A stretch of DNA of 64,000 nucleotides from Peronospora farinosa (taxonomy: Eukaryota > Oomycota > Peronosporomycetes > Peronosporales > Peronosporaceae). Below are positions 1 to 9,935 of this stretch, one piece after another; positions within the stretch are counted from its first letter, which is position 1; every line of letters starts with the position of its first letter. The translations under genes were made by a program, and so were the position numbers. The notes beneath the pieces were generated by a model. It made no database searches, was not told the origin of the DNA, and saw only the letters and a list, made by a program, of their open reading frames with translations. Where the stretch lies: assembly GCA_947646735.1 (NCBI GenBank), contig CANTFK010000164.1:248001-312000 (forward strand), written 5' to 3'.

Positions 1-1020
1 GATCAGTTTGCCGCCGCTGTGCTGCTGCGGGGCCGTCTGCTTTGCTGTATGCGGACCACTCACCAGCACCGAGCGATGTCCTCCCAGTTTTGCACGAGTG
101 TTGTGTTCATGCGTGACCAAATCTCCACCAAAGTGTTGCGTCGTCGCTGCCAGAAGTACCGAGTTGGTGATGACGTCGTCCATGTAATTCACGTACTTTG
201 GCGGAACATCGGCAGTAGCCGACGCTGCGTTACTCAGCAATTCTTCACTCTTGGACCTGGTCAATGTACCAGCTCTAGATCGTGGCATACTGCCCAATAA
301 ACTGTGGTTGCTCACGCGACGTGCACTCACTTCAATACCGTACTCTGAGTCTTCCGTTTCCTGAGGTTTCCGAGGAGTTATCAGTGGTGTCGCTCTCGGG
401 ATCGGATCCGGTTGCTTGACCTGCTGATTGGTTGGAGAACGTAATGGTCGTTGCACGGGGGACGTTTGCATCCGAAGTTCCATGAGTTCTTCACTGGCTT
501 GTGGGTTCATAACGGGAATCCCGTCCTCAGCATCTCGAATAATGGTACGACTAGCTCGTTGCAAAGCTTTTTCTTGAGTCTGTGGATCCATGATGGGTCC
601 AATCTTGATAAAGTTGTTGAGGTTTCCATACCCATCAGGGGCAAAAGTCACTTCAGGGTCGTATTGCCATGCACCATCCACACAAAACTTGAACAAGTGC
701 GTCCCTATAGGCAACCAGAGCTTTGCACAATAGACTGGAGTTCCATCTGATGTTTTCTGTCTCTTAAGTAAGATCTGCGAGCCCCAACTACACGAAAAAG
801 TACGTTAGATAGTAAGAGAGGTAAACGGTCAAGTAGCTACAAAAGGGGTTTACTTATTAAAGGATCCAGTAACGCCTACGGACTCGCAAGCACGAGACCA
901 TTCAATACTGGCTGGATACAAATGTTCTGCTTCTTCGTGGACGCTCTGAAGCGGCGTCTTGGGTGCTTTAATTGCCTCTTCGTGCTTCAGCGAGAGGAGA
1001 GAGTGACGAAGGACTTGAAT
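1..1020 (-). CDS. AMPK beta-like protein with glycogen-binding (CBM48) domain, partial at its C-terminus
   Basis: Two exons are visible on the minus strand, about 1020-854 and 787-1, joined by a GT-AG intron (853-788). The splice restores the motif VTGSFNNWGSQ, the typical entry into an AMPK1_CBM/CBM48 glycogen-binding domain. It is followed by HLFKFCVDGAWQYDPE and GNLNNFIKI, the usual end of that domain. A disordered stretch rich in P, T and S follows, then PPKYVNYMDDV, which might begin the AMPK-beta C-terminal ASC domain; that part leaves the window. In AMPK/SNF1 complexes beta subunits scaffold alpha and gamma and bind glycogen, but other CBM48 proteins exist, so the role is inferred. The start is unresolved: the exon-1 frame closes at 1021-1023 without an ATG. 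A nearby ATG at 1048 opens a different frame (MSSDADGSINSS), so an intron, indel or extra 5' exon is needed. Confidence 0.7.
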
Positions 1021-1116
1021 TTATGCTGCCGTCCGCGTCGGAACTCATGATAAACAAGGTAAGGAGAGGGTCGAGTACTTGAGGATAGTGATTCAATTAT
1101 GGACTGTATGAAGTGG

Positions 1117-1152
1117 GGATGTATACTTGGATGTATACTTGGATGTATACTG
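1117..1152. repeat. 12-bp tandem triplication
   Basis: The unit GGATGTATACTT occurs three times head to tail; the last copy ends in G instead of T. It lies upstream of the AMPK-beta-like gene. Confidence 0.9.
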
Positions 1153-1624
1153 GACGTGGAGGATGGGACGATGACGTGCGAATTGACAATTTTACGATAG
1201 ACAGAGGGTGGGTTTGCTGACGTTTTAGAGGTAAATAGGAGTATATTAGATTTAAATGAAGCGTGTTTTACGTTGTTGATTGAAAAGTAGACGTGTTGTC
1301 ACTATATAGAGAGTAATTTTTACAATGTCGCACGATCTCTGATATTGCAATAAACCCTTTTGAAAATCATTGTGTTCAACTTGTTGCATCCATGTCTTTT
1401 TGCAAAGAATTGTTGTGATAATTTGATAGTAAAATGATATTTTGAGTGATTGATCACGTCCAGCACAAATGTGTCAGTACATTATTATTGTAGTTATTAG
1501 GTCTCCAGCCTATATGCAAAAGAACTCGCTCTTGCCTTTTAACGGACTGTGAGCATTGTGCACATATCACTTTCAATGTAGCGACAATCCTAGTTGTATT
1601 CATTTTTGTTAGCGAGACTACTTA

Positions 1625-1677
1625 GACCTTATAGACAACGTGATCACGACTATAAGGTCGAACTGGCGATCGCCAGT
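1625..1677. repeat. Hairpin cluster
   Basis: A 10-bp perfect stem GACCTTATAG (1625-1634) pairs with CTATAAGGTC (1650-1659). It is followed at once by the 16-nt palindrome ACTGGCGATCGCCAGT (1662-1677). This density of inverted repeats resembles the chromoviruses at 44-59 kb and could mark an old fragment of such an element, but no LTR ends or coding traces are visible. Confidence 0.6.
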
Positions 1678-4015
1678 GCATTGTTGCATTGGTGGAGATC
1701 GCGATCAGGCAGCAATCAATGATATCAAATGAAGCACCTCTTGCTCGGCCAAATTGTCAAAACGCGTGTAACATGCTACAGAAGTTGAGCAGAAAAGCAT
1801 TTGCCTTCTGCAGGAAGAACAACAACTATTTCGTCTGGTACAGCGTCACATAAGGTTTCGAGATCAAGATGACCGTGACGGATAGTCGTGGAATTGCAGC
1901 ATTTTCCAAGCGGTAGAACAGGTTCACCTCTTCGACAGACTTTGTAATTGAGAGAAGAACAGACCGTCTATTTCAAACATTAAGGATTGGTAAGATGTCT
2001 GGAGTGCTTCTACCAGGACTTCGTCATTCTTCGCCTCGCTGGCTCAATCTGCTGGTTCGAGACGTCGGGCGTCACGGGGGACACTTCGAAAAGGGCACGT
2101 GGAATCGGGTATCCAGCCCGAGGTGTAAACAGTGGCTCAATGATCGCAACAAGCGCCGGGCACCACACCGATCAGTCCCGATCGACCGCTGATGCACCTG
2201 GACGGGGCCGGTCAATTCACGTTCTTGGCAAGTTCGCTTCGTGGGACCGAGATTCGCGCTCAGCGATCGAATCGGCGTCTTGAAAGCTGACGTAGAATAG
2301 CAGGAACTATTGGGGAAAGAGGGAATGATAACCGCGGTCATCGATCCTCTCCCCCCGGGGGTAACAGGGTTGGTGCTCCCCTTACGGTTCGCACGCTGCG
2401 CTTGCCCCCATAGCGCACGCAGCAGAGGGAAAACCTCCCCCTCTTATCCTGGGCCTCCCGTTGGAGGGACTTCCCGCCCTGGTCGGAGGGGGCCGGTTGA
2501 CCGGCTCTTTGAAGGTCTTCGTCTCTTGGCCGTTGTTGCTCGAAGGCGCGAATTGGGAAGTGACAGACTTTGTAATTGTCTTTGCTTTGCATGTGGAATA
2601 GCACTCTCGTCAAACGTCATGGTGGTGGCGCTAAACATGGTCACCTTCGTTCTTAGGGTCTCCCTTATCTCCACGATATCAAACGTGTTTTCTTTAAAAG
2701 TTGGTGACAATTTGGTTTAAACTGTAACCCTTCATTCCACTACGGACACCCTTTGCTGGGCTAAGCGTGGTGGTGCCAGCGTGAAGGTGCCGGCAGTGGC
2801 GAATGTAATTCTGACAATGCAATTAACAAAGGCGAGATCATCCTTACCAACTTGGGAGATTGACAAAAAGCTTCGTTCTTCGGTCAGCTGCAAACGACGT
2901 GGCAATGTCAGCAAGTTTGTGACAGCAGTTGCTAATCGATGGCCTAGTACCGTTTGTTTAACATCCTTGCCGCGATTAGCGGGCATTTGGTGGTCTTTGA
3001 GGATTGTTTGAGGTTGTCTTCTCTAGTGCTGGTGATACGATATATACCTTCTTGTTGTCATCATCTAATAAATCTTCGGCTGTGAAGCTTCTGAGAGATA
3101 GTGTCGCGTGCCAACAACGGAATCTTCTATCCATTGTGTTGATTCATTGTCTCATTGCTGCAAAGTCAGCAGCACCCGAAGTCTTATTAAACGTTAGCAG
3201 AAACTCGCATAAGATCGACACTGGAACGAATCTGATGAGCTTACAGGCTGTAAACAGACATTATGACGCAACATCTCGAGATGCCGTGGATATGCGTATA
3301 TACACTGACAAATGCATGTTCACGTGAGCATGTCAATATCCACGAGAGCATAATAGAATGTTTTCTTGCACGAAAGAGTAACGGAAGCACGACTGCAAGC
3401 TATAGCACCATGGCATAAAGGTGAAGATGAACAATGCGTGGACACGACGCCCTTTCGATTGCATTGTTCCAGCATTGTGTTTAGTCTCTTTAGTGCACAA
3501 TGTAGTCGTAGGCGAGAGTAGAAACCCAGGAGTCGATGAAAGTAGCAAGTAAGTATCAATGGTGTGGAGAGCACCTCAATTTTGATAGTGCATGTGAATC
3601 TGCATCTTCAATTGTCTAGTTGAAGCAACCCAACAATGACAAAGGTGCTGTGTTGGTGCTGCGTCGCTTAAGAATTGACTTCGCGTTGGGTCTCAACCAC
3701 AATACGTGACTGCTTGACGTGTCGAGATTGTCGAAACATCATTTCCACTGACCTTCTCCACCTTTTTTCTCGAGATTTTGCAAGTGAAACAGCTTTACTT
3801 TGACTCATGGGTGCTCTGAGCCGCGGTGAACAATGGCGATAATTGTTGTGGAATGGATCAAAGCTTGCAAATGATTATACGCTTACAAGTGACGACGATT
3901 GAGCATGGCAGTTTTCGACGGGTAGAATTTACGTCGCGCTTGGAGCAGGCAACTTTGTCGGTCTCTAAACGCGGTGACCACTCAACGCGACGTATTGCCA
4001 GTTCATGTCCACTTT

Positions 4016-4112
4016 GTCGATCAATGTAGCCATCTTGTACATGCAAGTTAAAGCTGCATGTCCAAGATGGCTACATTGATCGACCTTGTTGGCTACATTG
4101 ATCGACCTTGTT
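4016..4112. repeat. 22-bp inverted repeat followed by a tandem copy of its right arm
   Basis: The arm at 4016-4037 is the exact reverse complement of 4063-4084. Six further pairs (CATGCA/TGCATG, 4040-4045 and 4055-4060) continue the stem towards a 9-nt loop. The right-arm segment GGCTACATTGATCGACCTTGTT (22 nt; key core GGCTACATTGATC) is repeated at 4069-4090 and 4091-4112, with a partial third copy. A related stem, ATGGCTACAT/ATGTAGCCAT, occurs at 35839-35866. Confidence 0.85.
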
Positions 4113-4245
4113 GGCTACACTATGACTCATCATTTTATCCTATCATCGTGCTTAAATACGTTTATAGATATCGCCGTTAAAAGTGGTGTACCTTAATTAT
4201 CAACCAGCTATTTGAACATCTCGTATTTGATCTGACTGGTCGATA

Positions 4246-4795
4246 ATGCTCCGTGTGCTTAGCCATCGTCTTGTATCAGCGCGTGTAGTGTCTACACATG
4301 CATCACGTTATTTCCACGCATCTACTTCTATACTCCATGGTGACATGTCCAAGTTTGAAGCCAATCCGACGTCTGTGAGCTTCACAATTGAATAAAATAT
4401 ACAAAATGATACACTAATTTTGGGGTCTTGTCCTTCATGACAGTGTCCATCTTAAGTTTAAACAGCGTGACGACTCGATAAAAGAAGTGGAAGCCAAGAC
4501 AGGCATGTCTCTATTAGAAGTAGCTCATGCCAATGACGTTGATCTGGAAGGGGCATGTGAGTCGTCCATGGCTTGTTCGACATGTCACGTGATCCTGGAA
4601 GACTCTGTGTTTGAAAAGCTGGAAGAAGCATGCGAAGATGAGGAAGATATGCTGGATATGGCCTTTGGACTGACAGATACGTCTAGATTAGGCTGTCAGG
4701 TGATTGTAAACGAGAGCTTTGAGGGGACAACGGTGACGCTGCCGAAGGCCACACGCAACTTTTACGTTGATGGCCACGTACCCAAGCCACACTAG
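4246..4795 (+). CDS. Mitochondrial [2Fe-2S] ferredoxin (adrenodoxin/Yah1 type)
   Basis: Two exons encode about 158 residues. Exon 1 starts at the ATG at 4246 and gives an Arg/Ser-rich mitochondrial leader (MLRVLSHRLVSARVVS). Exon 2 begins near 4444 and ends at 4795. It carries the ferredoxin cluster motif CESSMACSTC (C-x5-C-x2-C) followed by HVIL, an acidic EEACEDEEDMLD surface helix for partner docking, and the fourth cysteine in RLGCQ. In the known family this protein takes electrons from ferredoxin reductase and feeds Fe-S cluster assembly, and in some lineages heme A or sterol synthesis, in the matrix. The donor is ambiguous. Exon 1 ending at 4370 (donor gtctgt) keeps the first beta strand (VHLKF). 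The better GTGAGC donor at 4375 needs an acceptor at 4456 and would drop that strand. Confidence 0.93.
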
Positions 4796-4981
4796 ATCAG
4801 AGATACAGTAAACGTGCAACAGGTGACAACAGTCGAGATATAGGCGTTCACGATATAGTTATTTAGATTCAACGAGAATGGATGGAAAGCTATCGTACCG
4901 ACTTCAAGTGTGCCTTCTTGTGCTTCGCTTACATAAATAAAACGACAGGGGGGCGTCACACTCCTTCTTGGCAAAGGTCTT

Positions 4982-7510
4982 TCAGGCTGCCTCTGATTGC
5001 TTCACTCTGCTCTTGCTAATGCTTCCACCTTCCACTTCCAATCGATTTTTCAACTTAAGGTCCAACGAAAAAGTAGTGGGTGGCGACAAAGTGTTCATCG
5101 GCATGGCGGGTGTCACACTCGCCCCATCTGGTGTCGAGACTGCACTGGAATTTGTACTCGTTGCGCATGTGCCAGCAGAATTAACACCTATTCCCAACCC
5201 AGCCGTGTTGCAAATGTACTCAACGGCAGCATGAACGCAGTAGACGTAGTACGACTCCTCGCCGTTCGCATTGTGGGCAGTGATGGCAAATTTCTCCAAA
5301 AGATGCAGCTGCGCGTGGATTGTCGGCAGTCGGCAGTGCACCAGCACGTACGCCAACAACGGGAAGAAAGTTTCCACCGAAAAGTGAGTCGTGCCCAGCA
5401 CAAGCGCAGCTTCGTGGTGTAGAATCACTACGCCGTGCATGAGCTCATCCAGCAGATCGCAGGGCACTACACTCGCCATGCCGTTAAAAGCTTCGATCGC
5501 ACGAACGAGAAAAACTCGCCGCTGACACGGACTATTACTACCACTCGGTCCATGGACGCGGTGACTGGGCAAGCTGGAGTGAATCTTGGCAACTAGGTCC
5601 GGCGATACTCCAAAATTCTCCATGGGCAAGCCACTTAGCTCAACGCATTTCTTCCGCCATAGCTTGTCCTTCCGCTGGCAATCACGAGTCGCTCTCTGGT
5701 TGAAGCAGAGCACAGCAATACGAGAGAATACCGTGCGCTGAATAAAGACATTCAGGCTCTTGCTAACTTCTGCGGGCACATCAAACTCTCGCCGAACACG
5801 GCCAGCCAGTCGATCCAGAAAATCAAGTATCTGCTCAGGTGGCGGATCCCTCGTCCAAGAAGCTTGATGCAAAATGTGATGATTACAATGTACGTTATCT
5901 CCTGCCAGCGTTCTTCGAGAACCGCCACTCTTGTCTGTCTCCAGCTTTTCGTAGCTCACAGCAGCAGCGTCTTTGGAAAGTTGCAGCATCCACTGACAAA
6001 TACGCGAGTTTTTCGACGAAAAAATAAGGTTTTCAAAGTGAGCCTGTGCAATCTCCCACCAGTTTGGCTGACACATGGACTCGCTGAAAACGGAATAAAA
6101 GTCTTCGTCTGCCAGAACATCCAGGATCTTTTCCACCTGCAGCTTCTGTTGACCATCATCCGACCCTGAACTGGACGGAGGAGTGTCAACGACTGATCCC
6201 AGAGTAGAAACTACACCCACAGAACTCGATGCAGACTTTTCCCTCGCGTTCCGTTGCACCAATCGATACCAGCTCACAGCCCTAAGCAACTTGGACATCA
6301 TGACACACTTCACTTGAGGTTTTTCAAAGCAATCACTACCATTATGTAGCTTTGCCTCGACTAGCGCACATCGTCGTTGTGTTACACTTGTAAGCAGAAG
6401 TTTATACTGCTGATGAAGCACAACGTACTTAATGTCATTGGCCAGCATAGCGTCTGGTGCTTCAAACGAGTCAAGCTGTCGTTCCGTAAGCTCCAGATCT
6501 GGATTATGTGCCGTTACAATTTGCAAGATACCACATACATGGCGACGATGTCGATGCAATTGGTTCAATGCACGATGTGATACAGCAATCCCTATTTTTT
6601 CCGTCAAAAATGTCAAGCCGTCAGCACGTACTGCTTTAGTTGTTCGTGCTCCACATATTAAACTCCACATGACAGTAACAGGAGCTGCAGGTTCTTGTGC
6701 TCTTGACTGATTCGTACTCCGTTGTGCCTCATCTAGACGCTTGTATTCGTCTGTCATCCGATCGTCCGTCTCTTGTAAACTTTCTTGTAATTTGGCTCGT
6801 AATCGGCTTGACGTCAAAGGAGACGAAGGACGATCGAAATTGGTGTCAACATCCAATGGCTTTATCGCATCGATAGAAAAGTCTCCATTGCCTTGGAGCA
6901 AAAGTCTGTCACTTGTGACATGAAAATCTCGAGGGACCGGTACAAGCCCACCATTAAGACTCATGGTCCGTCTCATTTGATTCCATTGAGCATAACCAGA
7001 GTTACTGGGTATGAGGTTATGGGGGTTACTATTACGCCGTGTTGTCAATGTTGCTTGACGGTCGTACAACAAGAGACTTTCAGTCTCCAGACTAAAACTC
7101 CCCGTCTCTTCACTTGTGTCGGTCGTACACGAATAAGTAAACGAACCACGAAATGGACGACGTCGTCGACTTGTGCCTGTAGCCAAAAACTGTCGTCCTT
7201 CATGTTCCTCGTCGTCGTCGTCGGTGTCTTTATTGTAACTTGCACAACTTTCACCCAATGTTGTTGTGACTGTAGCATTCAGTGGTGAACACATGACTTC
7301 ATAGAAAGAACTTGAACGAGCACATTTGGCATGGCCATAGAAATTTTCAAGCACCGGATACGTGGACCAATTAGGGACGATCCAGACAGTCGGAGCACCG
7401 ACGTTAGCTTGTTTTTCTATTGACCACAGACGTCGTTTAATAGAAGGAGATTTCTTGGCAGGAGAGGAGGAAGAAGAGGAAGAAGAAGAAGCCTTGAATG
7501 GCACGTTCAT
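4982..7510 (-). CDS. VPS9-domain protein, putative Rab5-family GEF
   Basis: A single open frame; the first ATG is at 7510 (MNVPFKASSSS), giving about 842 residues, while the frame stays open upstream without an ATG. The N-terminal half is low-complexity (poly-Ser, acidic DTDDDDEEHE, basic SRRRRPFRG) with Ser-rich patches. A middle region contains helical segments. The C-terminal part, about residues 680-770, has the VPS9 signature: VPCDLLDELMHG, then FSVETFFPLLAYVLVHCRLPTIHAQL and a closing helix YVYCVHAAVEYI. VPS9 domains exchange GDP for GTP on Rab5/Rab21-type GTPases on early endosomes; the acidic residue in ETFFPLL sits where the family has its catalytic Asp. A Ser/Thr-rich tail follows. 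No C2, SH2 or RIN-type partner domains are recognisable, so targeting is unknown. It ends 186 bp beyond the convergent ferredoxin gene. Confidence 0.85.
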   Translation of the reverse strand: MNVPFKASSSSSSSSSPAKKSPSIKRRLWSIEKQANVGAPTVWIVPNWSTYPVLENFYGHAKCARSSSFYEVMCSPLNATVTTTLGESCASYNKDTDDDDEEHEGRQFLATGTSRRRRPFRGSFTYSCTTDTSEETGSFSLETESLLLYDRQATLTTRRNSNPHNLIPSNSGYAQWNQMRRTMSLNGGLVPVPRDFHVTSDRLLLQGNGDFSIDAIKPLDVDTNFDRPSSPLTSSRLRAKLQESLQETDDRMTDEYKRLDEAQRSTNQSRAQEPAAPVTVMWSLICGARTTKAVRADGLTFLTEKIGIAVSHRALNQLHRHRRHVCGILQIVTAHNPDLELTERQLDSFEAPDAMLANDIKYVVLHQQYKLLLTSVTQRRCALVEAKLHNGSDCFEKPQVKCVMMSKLLRAVSWYRLVQRNAREKSASSSVGVVSTLGSVVDTPPSSSGSDDGQQKLQVEKILDVLADEDFYSVFSESMCQPNWWEIAQAHFENLIFSSKNSRICQWMLQLSKDAAAVSYEKLETDKSGGSRRTLAGDNVHCNHHILHQASWTRDPPPEQILDFLDRLAGRVRREFDVPAEVSKSLNVFIQRTVFSRIAVLCFNQRATRDCQRKDKLWRKKCVELSGLPMENFGVSPDLVAKIHSSLPSHRVHGPSGSNSPCQRRVFLVRAIEAFNGMASVVPCDLLDELMHGVVILHHEAALVLGTTHFSVETFFPLLAYVLVHCRLPTIHAQLHLLEKFAITAHNANGEESYYVYCVHAAVEYICNTAGLGIGVNSAGTCATSTNSSAVSTPDGASVTPAMPMNTLSPPTTFSLDLKLKNRLEVEGGSISKSRVKQSEAA

Positions 7511-8446
7511 CTTGTCACCGAATGGACGTATTCGTGTAAGTAGTAAGTATACTATGGAGTGAGGCGTCGCGTACTGGAAAGATTGCACCACAGCATTCAA
7601 GGACAAAAAGCCAGCGTTTTGTTTGATCGTATTACCAGATAAAACCGTGAGAACGTTTTTAATCACCGGCTGCGGTTGGTTTTTTTGATGTGGTTTTTGG
7701 AGGAATAAGAAATTCTGGGATAGAAAATAGAGATATTTCAATGGATGAGACGGATTTTCTGTGGCGTGTATTTAGTACTTTTTATCAGGTTAGAAAAACT
7801 CGATATTGTTTACTATTTCATTCCTACATGGTAACGTCTTTTTTGCACGACAGTACTCACTTTCTTTTGTACGATCAAGTAGTAGTAGTAGTAGTAGTAT
7901 ATACTAAAAAGGATAGTCAAGACTCTCTCTGCCTTGCGACGGTCTCTAGCTTGACTACACGTCAGAAACCTGGCATCATGATTGGAGATACCATTGCAGT
8001 GTCTTTTCTTTGGGAACAGCGGTGCAAAACCAGCCCGTGTGTGAGTTTTTTTCCTCCGTAAAGGAGGGAGGGAGGGGGGAATGCTATGCTCTGTGAGCGA
8101 CCGACCGTATGGCACCTTCTTAGGTCATTGTACAACAGACAGTCTAACAACCACTTCAGTTACTTTTGTAGCAGCTGGTCACATATATGCCCAACATGTG
8201 TCAAAAGACCTGGTACCGACTATGCGGTCATTGTTGTAATAAGAGACTTTTCTTTTCTCTTCCCAGCTGTTGCATCCCATAGAAAAGCTAAATAAAGAAC
8301 TATCGACTTACAATTATAGACTTTGCATAGGAACGGGCGCATTTTGTTGTAACGTTGTGCAGTCAAAATAAGGCAAGACCCCGGGGCTCGTATAGGCCCG
8401 ACACGGAGCTGGGCACAACTATTGGGTTCGTTGTTGACTGATCACT
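7511..8446. other. Divergent intergenic region with an (AGT)n microsatellite
   Basis: This 936-bp spacer separates the divergent VPS9 and Ras-like genes and should hold both promoters. It contains seven AGT units at about 7878-7899 followed by AT-rich sequence, and a purine run near 8062-8077. No conserved oomycete promoter element could be assigned with confidence, and the short open frames here look non-coding. Confidence 0.5.
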
Positions 8447-9580
8447 ATGACGGAAATGCGACTATTTATCTATCGCAATGAAGCAGGCTCCGAGGGCAAG
8501 GTACTAAGGGCTTCTATTTGAGTCTAACTAGAGCACAAAATACTGACTTTTTTCATTGTCTAATGGTACTTTATTTAGGTGATGAATGTCAAGACAAAGG
8601 ATAATATTGCACGATTAAAAAAAGGAGCAAGCAAAAAATCAGGTCTACGTGCCAAGAGGTTATTTCTTGCCAGTGGTGCGGAGATCTCCGACGTCAATGA
8701 GCTGCAGAATAATGACACACTGTACGTGTCACAGGGTGAACCCTTTTACAAGGCACTAGGTACGTTTCTAGCACTGCTAGCATGTGGTCATAGGTATAAG
8801 CAACGAAGACTGATTGATACATGTGGTTTGTATACATGGTAGGGCCTACATGTCAACACGAGACTTTTCATATGTCGGTGTTAGGATCGGGAGGTGTGGG
8901 CAAAAGTGCACTTACGTTACGTTTCGTGAGAGATTATTTTGCGAAAGATTGGGATCCGACAATTGAAGATGCTTATAGGAAAGCAATTACAGTCGATGAA
9001 AGACTATGTATGCTCGAGATTCTGGATACTGCAGGACAGGATGTACGTCTCTAGTAGACGATTGTCTGACGAGAGTGTCTTTTGACTTAATTATTCTTGG
9101 CTTTATGTTGTTTGTATATGATTTCAGGACTTTGAGTCGTTAAGAGGACAGTGGATGATGGACAAGGATGGGTATATTTTTGTATATAGTATGGACTCGC
9201 GGATCTCTCTTCATGTATGTAGTCAGTCAGCATCATCGTCCCTTATCTTATCATGACAGCATGAGCTAATACTTTTTGGTGTTTTTTTGCAGGAATTACA
9301 ACCGTTCTTTGCTTTACATCTTCACATCAACGAGTGCTCTCGTCCATTGCCACCTATTATCCTCGTAGCTAACAAGAAGGACGTGGTTGATTGTGATTCT
9401 TCGAAATGTAAAGTGAGTACGGAAGAAGGTCGACGGATAGCCCACTCGTACAATGCCCATTACATAGAAACGAGTGCATTGACAGGAGAAAATGTGATGG
9501 CGGTATTCGAGACGTTTGTGCGTGAAGTACGTCGGAAAAAAGTGTCCAAGCCAAAGAAGAGCCTGTGTCTCATTCTATAG
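8447..9580 (+). CDS. Doublecortin-Ras fusion small GTPase with prenylation box
   Basis: Five exons (8447-8500, 8579-8759, 8843-9042, 9128-9214, 9293-9580), all GT-AG and in phase, give 269 residues. Residues 1-78 resemble a doublecortin (DCX) ubiquitin-like domain: [24 protein letters not shown], and the ending [13 protein letters not shown]. The rest is a Ras-family GTPase with P-loop GSGGVGKS, switch I PTIEDAY, switch II DTAGQD keeping the catalytic Gln, NKKD for guanine recognition and ETSA. The C-terminus is basic ([11 protein letters not shown]) and ends in CLIL, a CaaX box whose final Leu predicts geranylgeranylation. It should therefore be a membrane-anchored molecular switch. DCX domains in other proteins bind microtubules or act as ubiquitin-fold adaptors; which applies here is inference. 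The exon-2 to exon-3 splice directly joins the two domains. Confidence 0.88.
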
Positions 9581-9935
9581 CGTCACAAAAATGGGAATTC
9601 AAACGTGTTAACAAGCACAACACAGTGGCAATGCCAACGTTATAGACGTCTGTTCCGTAGCACTTATGGACGAAAGAAAAGTACTGAAAGAGCGAGCATT
9701 AGTATTGACATTACTACTGTAATAGTAAAATAGACAGTAGCAGGCACGAGGGTATATTTTTTAATGCGAATTTTATATGGTTAACAATTTTTTTGATTTG
9801 ACAAAAAGTTGATTTTTGACACGTATGACAAAAGTTGATACTTTTCGACTCGTCCGTCACGCAACTTTGTAGCAACATACACGACCTTTAGTTGTCAATA
9901 AGTCAAAAATTCTAATCCCGAGGAAAGGCTGAAGC
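9581..9935. other. Intergenic spacer between Ras-like gene and INCENP
   Basis: 355 bp, AT-rich, with T-runs around 9788-9830. I see no further gene or structured RNA. Confidence 0.5.

Larger units (their letters stand above)
1050..4245. other. Long intergenic stretch without a recognisable gene
   Basis: About 3.2 kb separate the AMPK-beta-like gene from ferredoxin. Open frames here are short (at most 136 codons, around 2310-2720 on the plus strand) and match no family I know. A GC-rich patch at about 2330-2540 with homopolymer runs stands out against AT-rich surroundings. The stretch also contains a 12-bp triplication, a hairpin cluster near 1625-1677 and a strong inverted repeat at 4016-4084, listed separately. 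It may be decayed transposon sequence, but I see no coding homology that proves it. Confidence 0.5.

Noticed and set aside
2310..2720. 136-codon plus-strand open frame with overlapping minus frames
   Set aside because: GC-rich homopolymer sequence open in several frames at once, with no domain and no splice context; treated as non-coding.
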